Source: Butyricimonas synergistica DSM 23225 (GTDB lineage Bacteria > Bacteroidota > Bacteroidia > Bacteroidales > Marinifilaceae). From it: a DNA stretch of 64,000 nucleotides. The stretch is from positions 659,475-723,474 of the forward strand of contig NZ_KB903359.1 of the NCBI RefSeq assembly GCF_000379665.1, read 5' to 3'. The notes under the pieces were generated by a model. That model did not search any database. It had not been told where the DNA came from and saw only the letters and a list, made by a program, of their open reading frames with translations. The translations under genes and the position numbers were made by a program. This document shows, one piece after another, positions 27,195-35,856 of the stretch; position 1 is the stretch's first letter, and each line of letters begins with the position of its first letter.

Positions 27195-28189
27195 CGTTTC
27201 AGGTAAGTTTCTAAATTGAAGAACATATCAACACCGCTTTCATACATCTCCTGCAACTCTTCATCCGTGGCTCTTTGCACGAAAGTGTTTCCCATATGCA
27301 TTCCTGTAAAATAAATCGCCAGTTCCCCATTTAACAACTCCAGTAAAGCATTCGTGATATAAGGGCTATGTGTAGTAATAAAATACTGGTTTTCTACATC
27401 ATCTATAATACTTTGCACCACATTGGCAATATAAGGCGGATACGTGTGCGCTTCCGGTTCCTCGAATAACAACACGCATTGTTTATTACTTTGTATAGCA
27501 GCTTTATAAAATATTAATCGCTGTAATGTATCTGACAAAGAATGAAACGGAACAAGAAATATATTTTGATCGCTATTCTCTTTCATGATCTTTATTTCCT
27601 GGCTACCGGTATCAAAAACGTATTTCAACCCATATTCATGGAATATACCCGTAAGTTCGTTTTTCAATAATGGCAATTGAGCAACAACTCCCATCAGATT
27701 ATCACCCGAAGGAGGCAATAAAAAATCCTGCGAACCAGACTCTTTATTAAAACAAGTCGGGAAAAAATAACCACGGAACATATTTCCCGCCACATCCGGC
27801 ATATTTTTTTTTGTGTATGCCAATGAACTTGAGAAAGGTAAAACGATCTCTTCCCCAGAAACGGAATAACGCAATCTCACTTCGATTCCATTCTGTGGTA
27901 CCCATTTAAGCAATACTTCCATTCCATCCGCCAAAACCTGAATATCATCCTCGATAGCACCATTATGAAACAATTCAGACAAATTCTCGACCCTTATAAA
28001 TTGTTGTAGATCTTTCTTTTTAAGATATTTCAAAAAAGGTAAACAAAACAGCGACAATGCTTCCAATAAATTGCTTTTTCCCACGTTAGGTTTTCCTATT
28101 AGCAAATTTATTCGCTTGCAATCGTCCAAACGAACTTCCTTTATCGACTTGAAATTCTTTATATGAATATTTTGAATGAAATGTGACAT
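27191..28189 (-). CDS. AAA15/OLD-like ATPase
   Basis: 332 residues. N-terminus HIKNFKSIKEVRLDDCKRIN is the ABC-type AAA15/AAA21 pattern, with Walker A G-K-P-N-V-G-K-S at 32-39. The Walker B CVLLFEEPEAHTYP and the H-loop ITTHSPYI are present in the C-terminal half. It lacks the C-terminal Toprim nuclease of OLD/GajA proteins; that part seems to be supplied by the next, overlapping gene. Its promoter has TATATTTG (28226-28219) with tandem 20-bp repeats just upstream. Confidence 0.82.
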   Translation of the reverse strand: MSHFIQNIHIKNFKSIKEVRLDDCKRINLLIGKPNVGKSNLLEALSLFCLPFLKYLKKKDLQQFIRVENLSELFHNGAIEDDIQVLADGMEVLLKWVPQNGIEVRLRYSVSGEEIVLPFSSSLAYTKKNMPDVAGNMFRGYFFPTCFNKESGSQDFLLPPSGDNLMGVVAQLPLLKNELTGIFHEYGLKYVFDTGSQEIKIMKENSDQNIFLVPFHSLSDTLQRLIFYKAAIQSNKQCVLLFEEPEAHTYPPYIANVVQSIIDDVENQYFITTHSPYITNALLELLNGELAIYFTGMHMGNTFVQRATDEELQEMYESGVDMFFNLETYLKR

Positions 28190-28218
28190 ATCTCCTGTTC
28201 TTAGTTATCTACCAAAGG

Positions 28219-28279
28219 CAAATATAAACTTTTTCAAGCGACTTTTTCATAAAAGCATTAACTTTTTCAAGCGACTTTT
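28219..28279 (-). promoter_or_regulatory. Promoter -7 box with tandem 20-bp repeats upstream of the AAA15 ATPase
   Basis: TATATTTG on the minus strand at 28226-28219, 30 bp before the ATPase start. Immediately upstream, aactttttcaagcgactttt occurs twice, exactly, at 28227-28246 and 28260-28279, start to start 33 bp. The repeats cover the expected -33 region and so could be operator sites. Confidence 0.5.
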
Positions 28280-28331
28280 CCTCTCCGCCACCCCCAAGTG
28301 CCCCCTGCCCTACCTTTGCCCTACCCTAAAA

Positions 28332-28420
28332 ACCATACATGAACCAATCATAAACGAATCATGAACGCAAATCTACACCTATGCTACGTTCATGATTCGT
28401 TCATAATTGGTTTATATGGT
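28332..28420. repeat. Large imperfect inverted repeat (about 35-bp arms)
   Basis: Arms 28332-28367 and 28387-28420 are inverted copies with a few mismatches and one small gap; the innermost 15 bp (aacgaatcatgaacg) are exact. The loop is 19 nt. It lies between the AAA15 ATPase and MATE genes, both leftward. It could form a long RNA hairpin after MATE, acting as a terminator or RNA-stability element, though no T-run follows directly. Confidence 0.65.
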
Positions 28421-28456
28421 AGCGTATCGATAGCCTTGGAGCAACGAAAGGAGCAA

Positions 28457-29773
28457 TTAAATATTCTTCATCTTCTGCAAATAATCCTCCGAAAGCACCC
28501 GGCGGCTCCATATCGTTTGCATGATTCCCCGTAAAGCCAGATAAACAAGAAACGAGAGCCATAACATATGATTATTCGTGGCACCGGAAAAAGCGTAATA
28601 AATAATAAAGAACGCCCCGGAGGCAACCAGCATAGCCCACAACATATATCGAGTAGCCGTGGCTCCGATCAAAATGCCATCCCAGAGGAAGGCGGCAAAT
28701 CCAGCCAGTGGAATAGCCAGTACCCAATAAAAATAATGGCTCGCCGTCTGAATCACGTTCCCGTCATTCGTCAACAAACCTAAAAATCCCTCGCCACCTA
28801 AAACATATAATACAGTAAACACCAGCGATAACCCTACGCCCCAACCGAATAAAGCCCGTACAGCCTGACGCAGGCGACGAAGGTCGCAAGCCCCCACGTA
28901 TCGTCCGGCAAGTGCTTCCCCGGCATAGGCAAAACCGTCCATGATATAAGAAAACAAGGTAAACAACTGCATCAACAAAGTATTTACCGCCAGAATCACG
29001 TCTCCTTGCCGTGCACCCGTGGAAGTAAAAAACGTGGTAACCCCGATCAGGCACAACGTGCGCAAAAATATATCCCTGTTCACGGCAAAAAAACGACGCA
29101 TGGCAAGCAACTGGAGGCTTCCCCGGAACCTGATATGCGGTCGCAAATCTTTAAAATAAAACCACCACAACCCCATTGCCATAAATACCCCGCAATACTG
29201 GGCGATTACCGTTCCCCAGGCAACCCCTTCAACCTTCATGCCGAGCACAAATACAAAACACGAACTACACAATATATTAATCACGTTCATGACAATCGCG
29301 ATATACATCGGGTAGCGGGAATTCTGCATCCCGATAAACCACCCCGTGAAACCGTACTGCGCCAACACGGCAGGCGCTCCCCAGATACATATCCGGAAAT
29401 AAGTAACGGCATGCCGCTCCACCTCGGCACTCGTGTCCAGCAACCTGAAAGCCAAGCGCTCGATAGGGTATTGCAGGATCAACATCATCACAGCCGATAT
29501 AAGCCCCACGCTGACGGCTTGCACGAGCACACGCATCTCGGCATCCCGGTCTTCCCGCCCGTACGCCTGTGAAGTCAACCCGCTGGTACCCATGCGCAGA
29601 AAACCGAAATTCCAGTACAAGATATTAAACAACAATCCCCCCACCGCGATAGCACCGATATAGGCGGTAGCCCCCAGGTGCCCCACGATCGTCACGTCCA
29701 CCAATCCCAGCAAAGGGACGGTGATATTCGACACGATAGAAGGAATAGCAAGACGGAGTATTCTACGATTCAT
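28457..29773 (-). CDS. MATE-family efflux transporter (DinF-like)
   Basis: 438 residues with about 12 membrane spans in two halves. The N-terminus RRILRLAIPSIVSNITVPLL followed by GLVDVTIVGHLG is the MATE signature, close to the DinF branch. It would export organic cations or related small molecules using H+ or Na+. ATG 29773 overlaps the stop of the triple-AAA gene (ATGA), so it is the second gene of that operon. Confidence 0.9.
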   Translation of the reverse strand: MNRRILRLAIPSIVSNITVPLLGLVDVTIVGHLGATAYIGAIAVGGLLFNILYWNFGFLRMGTSGLTSQAYGREDRDAEMRVLVQAVSVGLISAVMMLILQYPIERLAFRLLDTSAEVERHAVTYFRICIWGAPAVLAQYGFTGWFIGMQNSRYPMYIAIVMNVINILCSSCFVFVLGMKVEGVAWGTVIAQYCGVFMAMGLWWFYFKDLRPHIRFRGSLQLLAMRRFFAVNRDIFLRTLCLIGVTTFFTSTGARQGDVILAVNTLLMQLFTLFSYIMDGFAYAGEALAGRYVGACDLRRLRQAVRALFGWGVGLSLVFTVLYVLGGEGFLGLLTNDGNVIQTASHYFYWVLAIPLAGFAAFLWDGILIGATATRYMLWAMLVASGAFFIIYYAFSGATNNHMLWLSFLVYLALRGIMQTIWSRRVLSEDYLQKMKNI

Positions 29774-32700
29774 TGCTTGTACCCGATTGTCTGCCGTTCC
29801 GAGATCATACTATCCAACATTTGCGGGGTGAACATCTCCACGTCCTGCTTCGTGACGGAATAAGTATGTTCCTTATCGTTCATCTGCCCGTTTTTAGCCA
29901 AACGCTGCACCCGGTTGCGAATCATCATTTCCGCCACGAGCTTTATCAGACGTGCGCTGGCATGGCTCCTTTTCTTGTTTGTCACGATATAAGAAATAAA
30001 TTGAGCCATATGCTGTTGCGCCGTCCGGGTCATGCGGGTATTGTCCGTTGCCAGGTCACGTTTCAGTATCTCCATCAATTCTTCTTCCGTGTAATCCTCG
30101 AACACAAGAATATTAATCATATCGGAAACCTTCTCTACCTCGTCGTTGATAATCTGGCGTGGCGGATCCTGTTTGGCGTATATCACGTTATAAGCACCCG
30201 GTTGCGTTGCCAGCTGGTTCACGAGTATAGCCCTTACCCGATCACGGAAACCGGAAATCTCGTTCAGGCTGCTGGAATCTTCATCAAAGAAGAACAACCC
30301 GCCCTTGGATTGCAACAAAGCCGTACCGATACTTTGCATGGCATCTTCTTCCGTCAACCCGATCAACCGTTCCACCTTGAAACTAACTACCTCACTCTTG
30401 TCTATGATACCCATAGCCTTGTAAATACGGGCGATAATACGTGCAACCGTCCCTTTTCCCATTCCCGAATTACCGGTAAAACACCATTGCAACGACAAAC
30501 GGGTATTCAGCTTGATGCCCTGTTGGTTATAATGGCGAGCCAAGTCGATGAAATCGTGTATCTGCTTTTTGAGTTTTCCCTGCCCCACCATGCGGTCCAA
30601 GTCCTTCAAAGCCGAGGCTATCGCTTTCTCGTCAAAAGTATCTTTATAGGAATTCGGGAGTTCCGAAGTGGCAGTGGGAATATCAGCAGCCATCAATGTC
30701 GTGATCTCCTTGCGGGTAAGTTCCCGTTCTTTCCTGATCTTCATCGTGCGGGCAGACAGGTTGTGAATCGCTTTATCTACCATCTTCTCGACAAATAAAG
30801 CATTCCCGAAATATTTATCATGATCCTGGCATACTTGTGTCACCAAAGCCTTGAAAGCTTCTTTCGCCTTCGGGTGCAAAGTGTAATTCTTCTCGGTTAT
30901 TTTCTGAACGGCTATTTCCAGCAATTCCTCCGGCGTGTAGTCGGCAAAATGGAAATGATACGGGAAAAGCGACTTCACCCTCGGGTTCCCCGCGAGAGCC
31001 TTATCCATTTCTTCCGTATCGCCGCTCATGATTACAATCGTATCCCCGTTATCCGTGGGTGACAATTGCCCGAAAATAACACTCAACGCCGCGGCACCCA
31101 CGCTATCCTGAAACAACGTGTGGGCATCTTCCAAAAAGAGAATCCCACCCCTCGCCTGTTCAAAAACGTACATCGCGATCTGCTGCGGGGGAATCGAACC
31201 GTCACCGATAAGTTCACCCTTGCTCCTAACCGTCACCATGGAAGTTTCCAGCACTCCCGCCGACTCGAATATCTCCCCGAGCATCCGTGCCACCGTCGTT
31301 TTTCCGGTTCCCCGGTTTCCGGTAAACAGCATATGCAAAGGCGGAATCGCGTCCGCGTAACCGTGCTTCTGTCTTTCCCGAATAAAATAAATATAATTGA
31401 TATAGCTAATCAAGCTGTTTTTCAACTCTTTCGACCCGATCATCTCGTTTAATGCATCCACAGATTTAGTCGGGTCCGGTTGCTCCAAAGTTTCAATATC
31501 TTCCACTTGAATCAACATCATATCTTCTTTCGAGTGAGTCCCTTTTCGATCCGCCATCAACCGTTTTGCCAACTGTGCGGCAGCATTATCCAAGCGTTCT
31601 TCTATAAACTTACCGTTATCGAATCCCGATTCCTTCACGGAACAACAATCCTTCAGCATATCGGAAAATTTATTTTCCGCTTCCGGGGTAAACTTGAATT
31701 GCCGTCTTTCCAACATCTGGCGGGTAATCTCCATTAATTCATCCGCCGAATAATCGTCAAAAATAAACTGGTACGGGAAACATTTTTTCATTCCCGGTAT
31801 ACCATCCGCGATCGCTTGTAACGCCACGCCATCTCCCGCCATGACCACAACCAACTCCGGTTGTTCCTGCTCCAAAATTCCCAACAATATCGTGAAAATA
31901 CGCATAGCCGGGTCATTCGGGTCATTTGTAGGGTACAACTCATCGGCATCCTCGATCAAAAGGATTCCCCCCGTACTCTTCGTGATCGCTTCCCGGATCA
32001 ACTGCTCTTCAACCGTGTACCCGGGACGTGTGAAATCTTCCCTCTTGTATGGATGTACTTTCCCGTTCGCCAATACTCCCAAATGGTATAGAATCTCTCC
32101 CACGATCCCCGCAACCGTGTGTTTTCCGGTTCCCAGGTTCCCCATGAGAATCATATTCAACACGGGAAGTTTATCATTAAAACCGTTTTCCTGGCGCATT
32201 TTCACGAATTCCGCCAACTCGTACATCCGGGTGATTTCCTCCTTCACTTTGCGCAACCCCACCAATTGGTACAAACGGGACAAAGCTTCTTCTTTATCCC
32301 GCGGCATCGACGGAGCCCCTGCCTCCTCGTGTACCAGCCCGTTGACAGCGGCAATTTCATCCGTGAAATTATAAGGCAAATCTTGATCTCCTATCACGAA
32401 TTCCAGTTGAATGACCGGTTGGTCAAAACAAATCACTTCCACCCGATACTCCCCTTTTTCCCAGAAATTATCCAGCCCGGCACCCAAGTCCAAGGCAAAA
32501 CAAAGCAGGCGCTTCCCTTCCCGGTTCGGGATATAATAATTGCCTTTAGCCACCCGGTTCGCCTTTAGCATTCCGCTCCCGTCAAACACGTTTACCATGA
32601 ATTCATACGTCCACTCGCTCGACAGAAAGTTCTCTGCTACAAGGTAAAAACGTACATCAGCCAAGCCTTCACTCGAAAATGCTTGATACGAATGGGGACG

Positions 32701-33219
32701 TTGCACGTCGGGAGCCTCGTCCACGCATTTATCAAATCCTATATCCAACAGCTGGAAATAATCCCGGAACAAATCGTGCGGTTCCAGCAGATGAATTTCA
32801 TCCGACAAACCAGCCTGCCCGTTTATAGCCACTTGCACCCGGTAAACACCCTCCTGAAGTTTAAAATTAGAAAAATCTTCGGCAGAAAAGCCGGTCGAGA
32901 ATTGAAAAACCGCTTCAGTTTCGGGAATCGTAACCTTCCCCTCTTTTTGTGCCACCAGCACGGGTTGCTCCCCGTTCATGTACACGAGAGCCGCGATGAT
33001 TTCCGCTTCCCAAGGTTGTTCATCGAATTGCTTATTGATGACTTCCGTGTCCACGTACAGCGTGTCGACCTCATTCAACCGGAAAACCGTACGATAACGT
33101 TTATTTCCCGTGAAATCGATCACGTCGCTACAACTCGTGCGAATACTCTTGAATTTGAAATTTATATCGGTAGCAGCCTGTTTTTTCGATGCCTTCGAGC
33201 TTCTTGCTTTTTCTGCCAT
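29770..33219 (-). CDS. Large protein with three CbbX/SpoVK-like AAA+ domains
   Basis: 1149 residues, no signal peptide. The N-terminal about 300 residues are beta-rich and resemble Ig-like segments. Three AAA+ modules of the CbbX/SpoVK class follow, with Walker A motifs near 360 (GNLGTGKHT), 635 (GNRGTGKTT) and 915 (GNSGMGKGT). Their Walker B motifs are GILLIEDADEL, GILFLEDAH and GLFFFDEDS. Domains one and three differ from the usual G-K-T/S and may bind nucleotide differently. CbbX-like ATPases remodel protein partners; the target here is unknown. Starts at ATG 33219. Confidence 0.8.
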   Translation of the reverse strand: MAEKARSSKASKKQAATDINFKFKSIRTSCSDVIDFTGNKRYRTVFRLNEVDTLYVDTEVINKQFDEQPWEAEIIAALVYMNGEQPVLVAQKEGKVTIPETEAVFQFSTGFSAEDFSNFKLQEGVYRVQVAINGQAGLSDEIHLLEPHDLFRDYFQLLDIGFDKCVDEAPDVQRPHSYQAFSSEGLADVRFYLVAENFLSSEWTYEFMVNVFDGSGMLKANRVAKGNYYIPNREGKRLLCFALDLGAGLDNFWEKGEYRVEVICFDQPVIQLEFVIGDQDLPYNFTDEIAAVNGLVHEEAGAPSMPRDKEEALSRLYQLVGLRKVKEEITRMYELAEFVKMRQENGFNDKLPVLNMILMGNLGTGKHTVAGIVGEILYHLGVLANGKVHPYKREDFTRPGYTVEEQLIREAITKSTGGILLIEDADELYPTNDPNDPAMRIFTILLGILEQEQPELVVVMAGDGVALQAIADGIPGMKKCFPYQFIFDDYSADELMEITRQMLERRQFKFTPEAENKFSDMLKDCCSVKESGFDNGKFIEERLDNAAAQLAKRLMADRKGTHSKEDMMLIQVEDIETLEQPDPTKSVDALNEMIGSKELKNSLISYINYIYFIRERQKHGYADAIPPLHMLFTGNRGTGKTTVARMLGEIFESAGVLETSMVTVRSKGELIGDGSIPPQQIAMYVFEQARGGILFLEDAHTLFQDSVGAAALSVIFGQLSPTDNGDTIVIMSGDTEEMDKALAGNPRVKSLFPYHFHFADYTPEELLEIAVQKITEKNYTLHPKAKEAFKALVTQVCQDHDKYFGNALFVEKMVDKAIHNLSARTMKIRKERELTRKEITTLMAADIPTATSELPNSYKDTFDEKAIASALKDLDRMVGQGKLKKQIHDFIDLARHYNQQGIKLNTRLSLQWCFTGNSGMGKGTVARIIARIYKAMGIIDKSEVVSFKVERLIGLTEEDAMQSIGTALLQSKGGLFFFDEDSSSLNEISGFRDRVRAILVNQLATQPGAYNVIYAKQDPPRQIINDEVEKVSDMINILVFEDYTEEELMEILKRDLATDNTRMTRTAQQHMAQFISYIVTNKKRSHASARLIKLVAEMMIRNRVQRLAKNGQMNDKEHTYSVTKQDVEMFTPQMLDSMISERQTIGYKQ

Positions 33220-33285
33220 AACTTATTTATTTATATTACTTTTACTTGTACCTTCCCCTACATATTCCTTCCTTCGCTTTCAAAA

Positions 33286-33317
33286 TTAGCTTTATTTTTG
33301 ATAAAAGACTATTTTTG
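33286..33317 (+). promoter_or_regulatory. Promoter of the Dabb-domain gene
   Basis: TATTTTTG at 33310-33317 fits TAnnTTTG; TTAG at 33286-33289, 20 bp upstream, is one base from the TTTG -33 element. The start codon follows 26 bp after the -7 box. Confidence 0.5.
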
Positions 33318-33343
33318 CATCGTTTTATTTAAAATCAAAAAGT

Positions 33344-33646
33344 ATGCTAAAACATATCGTCATGTGGAAACTCAAAGAGTTTGCCGAAGGAAAAACCAAA
33401 GCAGAAAACGCCCGGATCATGAAAGAAAGCCTGGAAAAGTTAGTCGGCATCGTTCCGGAAATCAAATCGCTACAAGTCGGGATTAACGAGAAGGACTCCG
33501 AAATGGCATACGACGCCGTTCTCATCTCCACCTTTGAGGATACCGACGCTCTCGCCCGCTACAAAGTACACCCGGAACACGTGAAAGTAAGCAGTTATTG
33601 CAAAAAGATACGTGAAAGCCGGGTTTTCGTTGATTTCAACGAGTAA
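33344..33646 (+). CDS. Dabb (stress-responsive alpha/beta barrel) domain protein
   Basis: 100 residues making up one Dabb ferredoxin-like domain. The start LKHIVMWKLKEFAEGK and later VGIVPEIKSLQVGINE, ALARYKVHPEHVKV are typical of the family, whose members form small dimeric barrels of varied or unknown function. Single gene with its own promoter, divergent from the triple-AAA gene, ending at a bidirectional terminator shared with the tRNA-Gly pair. Confidence 0.85.
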   Translation: MLKHIVMWKLKEFAEGKTKAENARIMKESLEKLVGIVPEIKSLQVGINEKDSEMAYDAVLISTFEDTDALARYKVHPEHVKVSSYCKKIRESRVFVDFNE

Positions 33647-33662
33647 CACTTTCCTGAAAAGG

Positions 33663-33698
33663 AAAAAGGCTGTCAAACATTTTTGACAGCCTTTTTCA
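33663..33698. terminator. Bidirectional terminator
   Basis: aaaaaggctgtcaaa and its inverted copy ttttgacagccttttt form a long stem with A and T tracts on both sides. It lies between the convergent Dabb gene and tRNA-Gly genes. Confidence 0.85.
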
Positions 33699-33703
33699 AG
33701 ATG

Positions 33704-33776
33704 AGCGAAAAACGGGGCTCGAACCCGCGACCCCGACCTTGGGAAGGTCGTGCTCTACCAACTGAGCTACTTTCGC
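33704..33776 (-). tRNA. tRNA-Gly (anticodon CCC)
   Basis: 73-nt cloverleaf on the minus strand: acceptor GCGAAAG / TTTTCGC, D arm AGCTCAGTTGGTAGAGC, anticodon loop TTCCCAA on a CGACC/GGTCG stem, and T arm GCGGGTTCGAGCCCCGT. CCA is not encoded. Downstream member of a pair. Confidence 0.93.
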
Positions 33777-33788
33777 GTTTAAAAAGTG

Positions 33789-33861
33789 AGCGAAAAACGG
33801 GACTCGAACCCGCGACCCTAACCTTGGCAAGGTTATGCTCTACCAACTGAGCTATTTTCGC
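33789..33861 (-). tRNA. tRNA-Gly (anticodon GCC)
   Basis: 73-nt cloverleaf on the minus strand, nearly identical to its neighbour outside the anticodon stem (TAACC/GGTTA) and loop TTGCCAA. CCA not encoded. The two are 12 bp apart and share a promoter upstream. Confidence 0.94.
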
Positions 33862-33908
33862 ATTCAAATGATCTAAGAACTCCTGAGGTTGTTCCCTCAA
33901 TTGCGATG

Positions 33909-33938
33909 CAAAAGTAACACCTTTTTTCTAAATGCAAA
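33909..33938 (-). promoter_or_regulatory. Promoter of the tRNA-Gly pair
   Basis: Minus strand TACTTTTG at 33916-33909 with TTTG at 33938-33935, spacer 18 bp. About 48 bp upstream of the first tRNA base. Confidence 0.6.
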
Positions 33939-33972
33939 AAAAATGACCGATTTTTTTTTGAGAAATCGGTCA
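33935..33972 (-). terminator. Terminator of the hsp20 gene
   Basis: Inverted repeat tgaccgattt / aaatcggtca (33944-33953 and 33963-33972); on the minus strand a run of eight T follows. About 20 bp past the hsp20 stop; it also overlaps the tRNA promoter -33 box. Confidence 0.75.
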
Positions 33973-33992
33973 AAACTCCGCGTACTAATTAT

Positions 33993-34424
33993 CTACTTAA
34001 TCTGAATTGTTTTGCTTATTTTAGCCTTCTCCTCGTTCTTCGGCATTGTAATTTCCAGAATACCATCTTTATACGAAGCTTCGGCTTTGCTCACGTCGTA
34101 CTTGTCTTCAGGCAACTCTACCGTACGGAGGAAAGAAACGGAAGAAAATTCTTTTCGCAAGAATTTCTGATCTTTGTCTTTTTCTTCTTTTTCCTCTTTC
34201 TTCTCGCATGAGATGGTCAAGTAGCCGTCCTTGTAGTCCAGCTTGATGTCGTCTTTGCTCATCCCCGGCACTTGCAGATCCAAGGTCAATGTCTTGTCGT
34301 TCTCCTTCACGTTAAGAGCCGGTAATCTCCTCTGTTCCATCGTTTCCCCGTAAGACGAGAAAAAATCATCCAATAAAGACGAGTAAAATGGTCTTAAATC
34401 GTTGTTTCTTTTCACAATACTCAT
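33993..34424 (-). CDS. Small heat-shock protein, Hsp20 family
   Basis: 143 residues. Central alpha-crystallin domain about 35-125, with LPALNVKENDKTLTLDLQVP, DGYLTISCEKKEEKEEKD and the conserved A-x-Y-K-D-G-I-L-E-I-T motif near 110-120, then a C-terminal I-x-I (TIQIK). Holdase chaperone of the cytoplasm. It has an unusually strong ribosome-binding site for this phylum, aggaggaat, 5 nt before ATG 34424, consistent with high output under stress. Confidence 0.93.
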   Translation of the reverse strand: MSIVKRNNDLRPFYSSLLDDFFSSYGETMEQRRLPALNVKENDKTLTLDLQVPGMSKDDIKLDYKDGYLTISCEKKEEKEEKDKDQKFLRKEFSSVSFLRTVELPEDKYDVSKAEASYKDGILEITMPKNEEKAKISKTIQIK

Positions 34425-34634
34425 AACTATTCCTCCTGTAATTTAGTTTAGAAATTATACCTCATTATACGTTCTTCTCGAAAATCTTGTTCCAAAAAAG
34501 AATACTTAATATCCGTTTATCGGCTTGTTTTCTGCCGTATATTTCGTAATTTCGACTCGTCAAAAAAAACATGAACCGCAAAATTGAATATTGATATCAT
34601 TTTCAATCTTCAGTTTTCAATTTTCAAATAAATT

Positions 34635-35147
34635 ATGGCTATAATCAGAGAATTAAATGGACACACGCCGAAATTCGGTAAAAATTGTTTCTTGGCTGAG
34701 AATGCCGCTATCATCGGAGAGGTTGAGATGGGCAACGATTGTAGTATATGGTATGGTGCCGTACTAAGAGGCGACGTACACTATATAAAATTAGGTAATA
34801 AAGTAAACGTTCAAGATAACGCGACAATACACGCCACGTACCAGAAATCCCCGACCAATATCGGGAATAACGTATCTATCGCGCACAATGCAGTTGTACA
34901 CGGGTGTACGATTCACGACAACGTGCTGATTGGCATGGGAGCCATCGTGTTGGACAACGCCGTGATCGAGAGCAACTCCATCGTTGCCGCCGGAAGCGTG
35001 GTTACCAAAGGAACCGTGGTAGAATCCGGATGGGTTTATGCCGGTGCTCCCGCTAAAAAACTCAAACAAATGGGACCGGAATTGTTGCGCGGAGAAGTTG
35101 AACGTATCGTCAACTCCTACTCCATGTATGCCAGCTGGTACAAGTAA
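34635..35147 (+). CDS. Gamma-class carbonic anhydrase family protein (YrdA-like)
   Basis: 170 residues forming a left-handed beta-helix of hexapeptide repeats. Conserved WYGAVLRGDVHYIKLG and VQDNATIHA, then SIAHNAVVHGCTIHDNVLIGMGA with the His residues that bind the metal in gamma carbonic anhydrases. Widespread soluble protein whose real activity is often unproven. First of three rightward housekeeping genes (with rpe and the FtsE-like gene), separated by 17-41 bp. Confidence 0.87.
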   Translation: MAIIRELNGHTPKFGKNCFLAENAAIIGEVEMGNDCSIWYGAVLRGDVHYIKLGNKVNVQDNATIHATYQKSPTNIGNNVSIAHNAVVHGCTIHDNVLIGMGAIVLDNAVIESNSIVAAGSVVTKGTVVESGWVYAGAPAKKLKQMGPELLRGEVERIVNSYSMYASWYK

Positions 35148-35188
35148 TAATTGATTTACTCTAAACTTTAAATTTTAAACTCCGACAT

Positions 35189-35839
35189 ATGAGTGTTATA
35201 GTTTCTCCCTCACTATTATCTGCAGATTTCTTGCATCTTTCCAAAGATATTGAGATGGTTAATCGAAGTGAAGCAGATTGGTTCCATCTGGATGTTATGG
35301 ACGGTGTTTTCGTTCCCAATATATCGTACGGACTTCCGGTTGTATCACAAATAAAAAAGGCGGCACAAAAGCCCTTGGACGTACATTTGATGATCGTGCA
35401 ACCCGAAAGGTATGTCGAGGCATTCCACAAGGCGGGTGCTGATATCCTGACCGTGCATTACGAGGCTTGCACCCATCTTCACCGGACAATCCAACAGATC
35501 AAGGCACAAGGCATGAAAGCCGGGGTTTCCCTTAATCCGCATACTCCTGTTATGCTTTTGGAGGATGTTATCCGGGATATTGATGTCGTGCTGTTAATGA
35601 GCGTGAACCCGGGATTCGGCGGACAAAGTTTTATCGAGGAAACCATCCATAAGGTCATTAAATTGAAACAATTAATCCGGGAAACGAATGCAAATACCTT
35701 GATCGAGATCGATGGCGGGGTGAATTTTGAAACAGGCAAACGTCTGGTTGACGCGGGTGCGGATGCATTGGTTGCCGGCAGTTTCGTGTTCAACTCGCCC
35801 GACCCGGAAGCAAACATCAAAGGACTGAAAGAATTGTAA
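35189..35839 (+). CDS. rpe: Ribulose-phosphate 3-epimerase
   Basis: 216 residues, TIM barrel. IVSPSLLSADFLHLSKDIEM at the start, WFHLDVMDGVFVPNISYG, VHLMIVQPERYV, VLLMSVNPGFGGQSF and IEIDGGVNFETGKRLVDAGAD are the family motifs, with the metal-binding His and Asp residues in place. Interconverts ribulose-5-P and xylulose-5-P in the pentose phosphate pathway. Transketolase of the same pathway lies 5 kb downstream. Confidence 0.95.
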   Translation: MSVIVSPSLLSADFLHLSKDIEMVNRSEADWFHLDVMDGVFVPNISYGLPVVSQIKKAAQKPLDVHLMIVQPERYVEAFHKAGADILTVHYEACTHLHRTIQQIKAQGMKAGVSLNPHTPVMLLEDVIRDIDVVLLMSVNPGFGGQSFIEETIHKVIKLKQLIRETNANTLIEIDGGVNFETGKRLVDAGADALVAGSFVFNSPDPEANIKGLKEL

Positions 35840-35856
35840 ATCATAAATTACTACGC

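Noticed and set aside
28227-28279. Tandem repeats as a CRISPR array
   Set aside because: Only two repeats with a 13-bp gap and no cas genes; the position at a promoter favours operator sites.
29773-33486. Long plus-strand frames opposite the triple-AAA gene
   Set aside because: They lie fully antisense to conserved AAA+ motifs and show no family features.
33673-33900. A 75-codon minus-strand frame
   Set aside because: It runs straight through the two tRNA-Gly genes; the cloverleaf structures explain the sequence.
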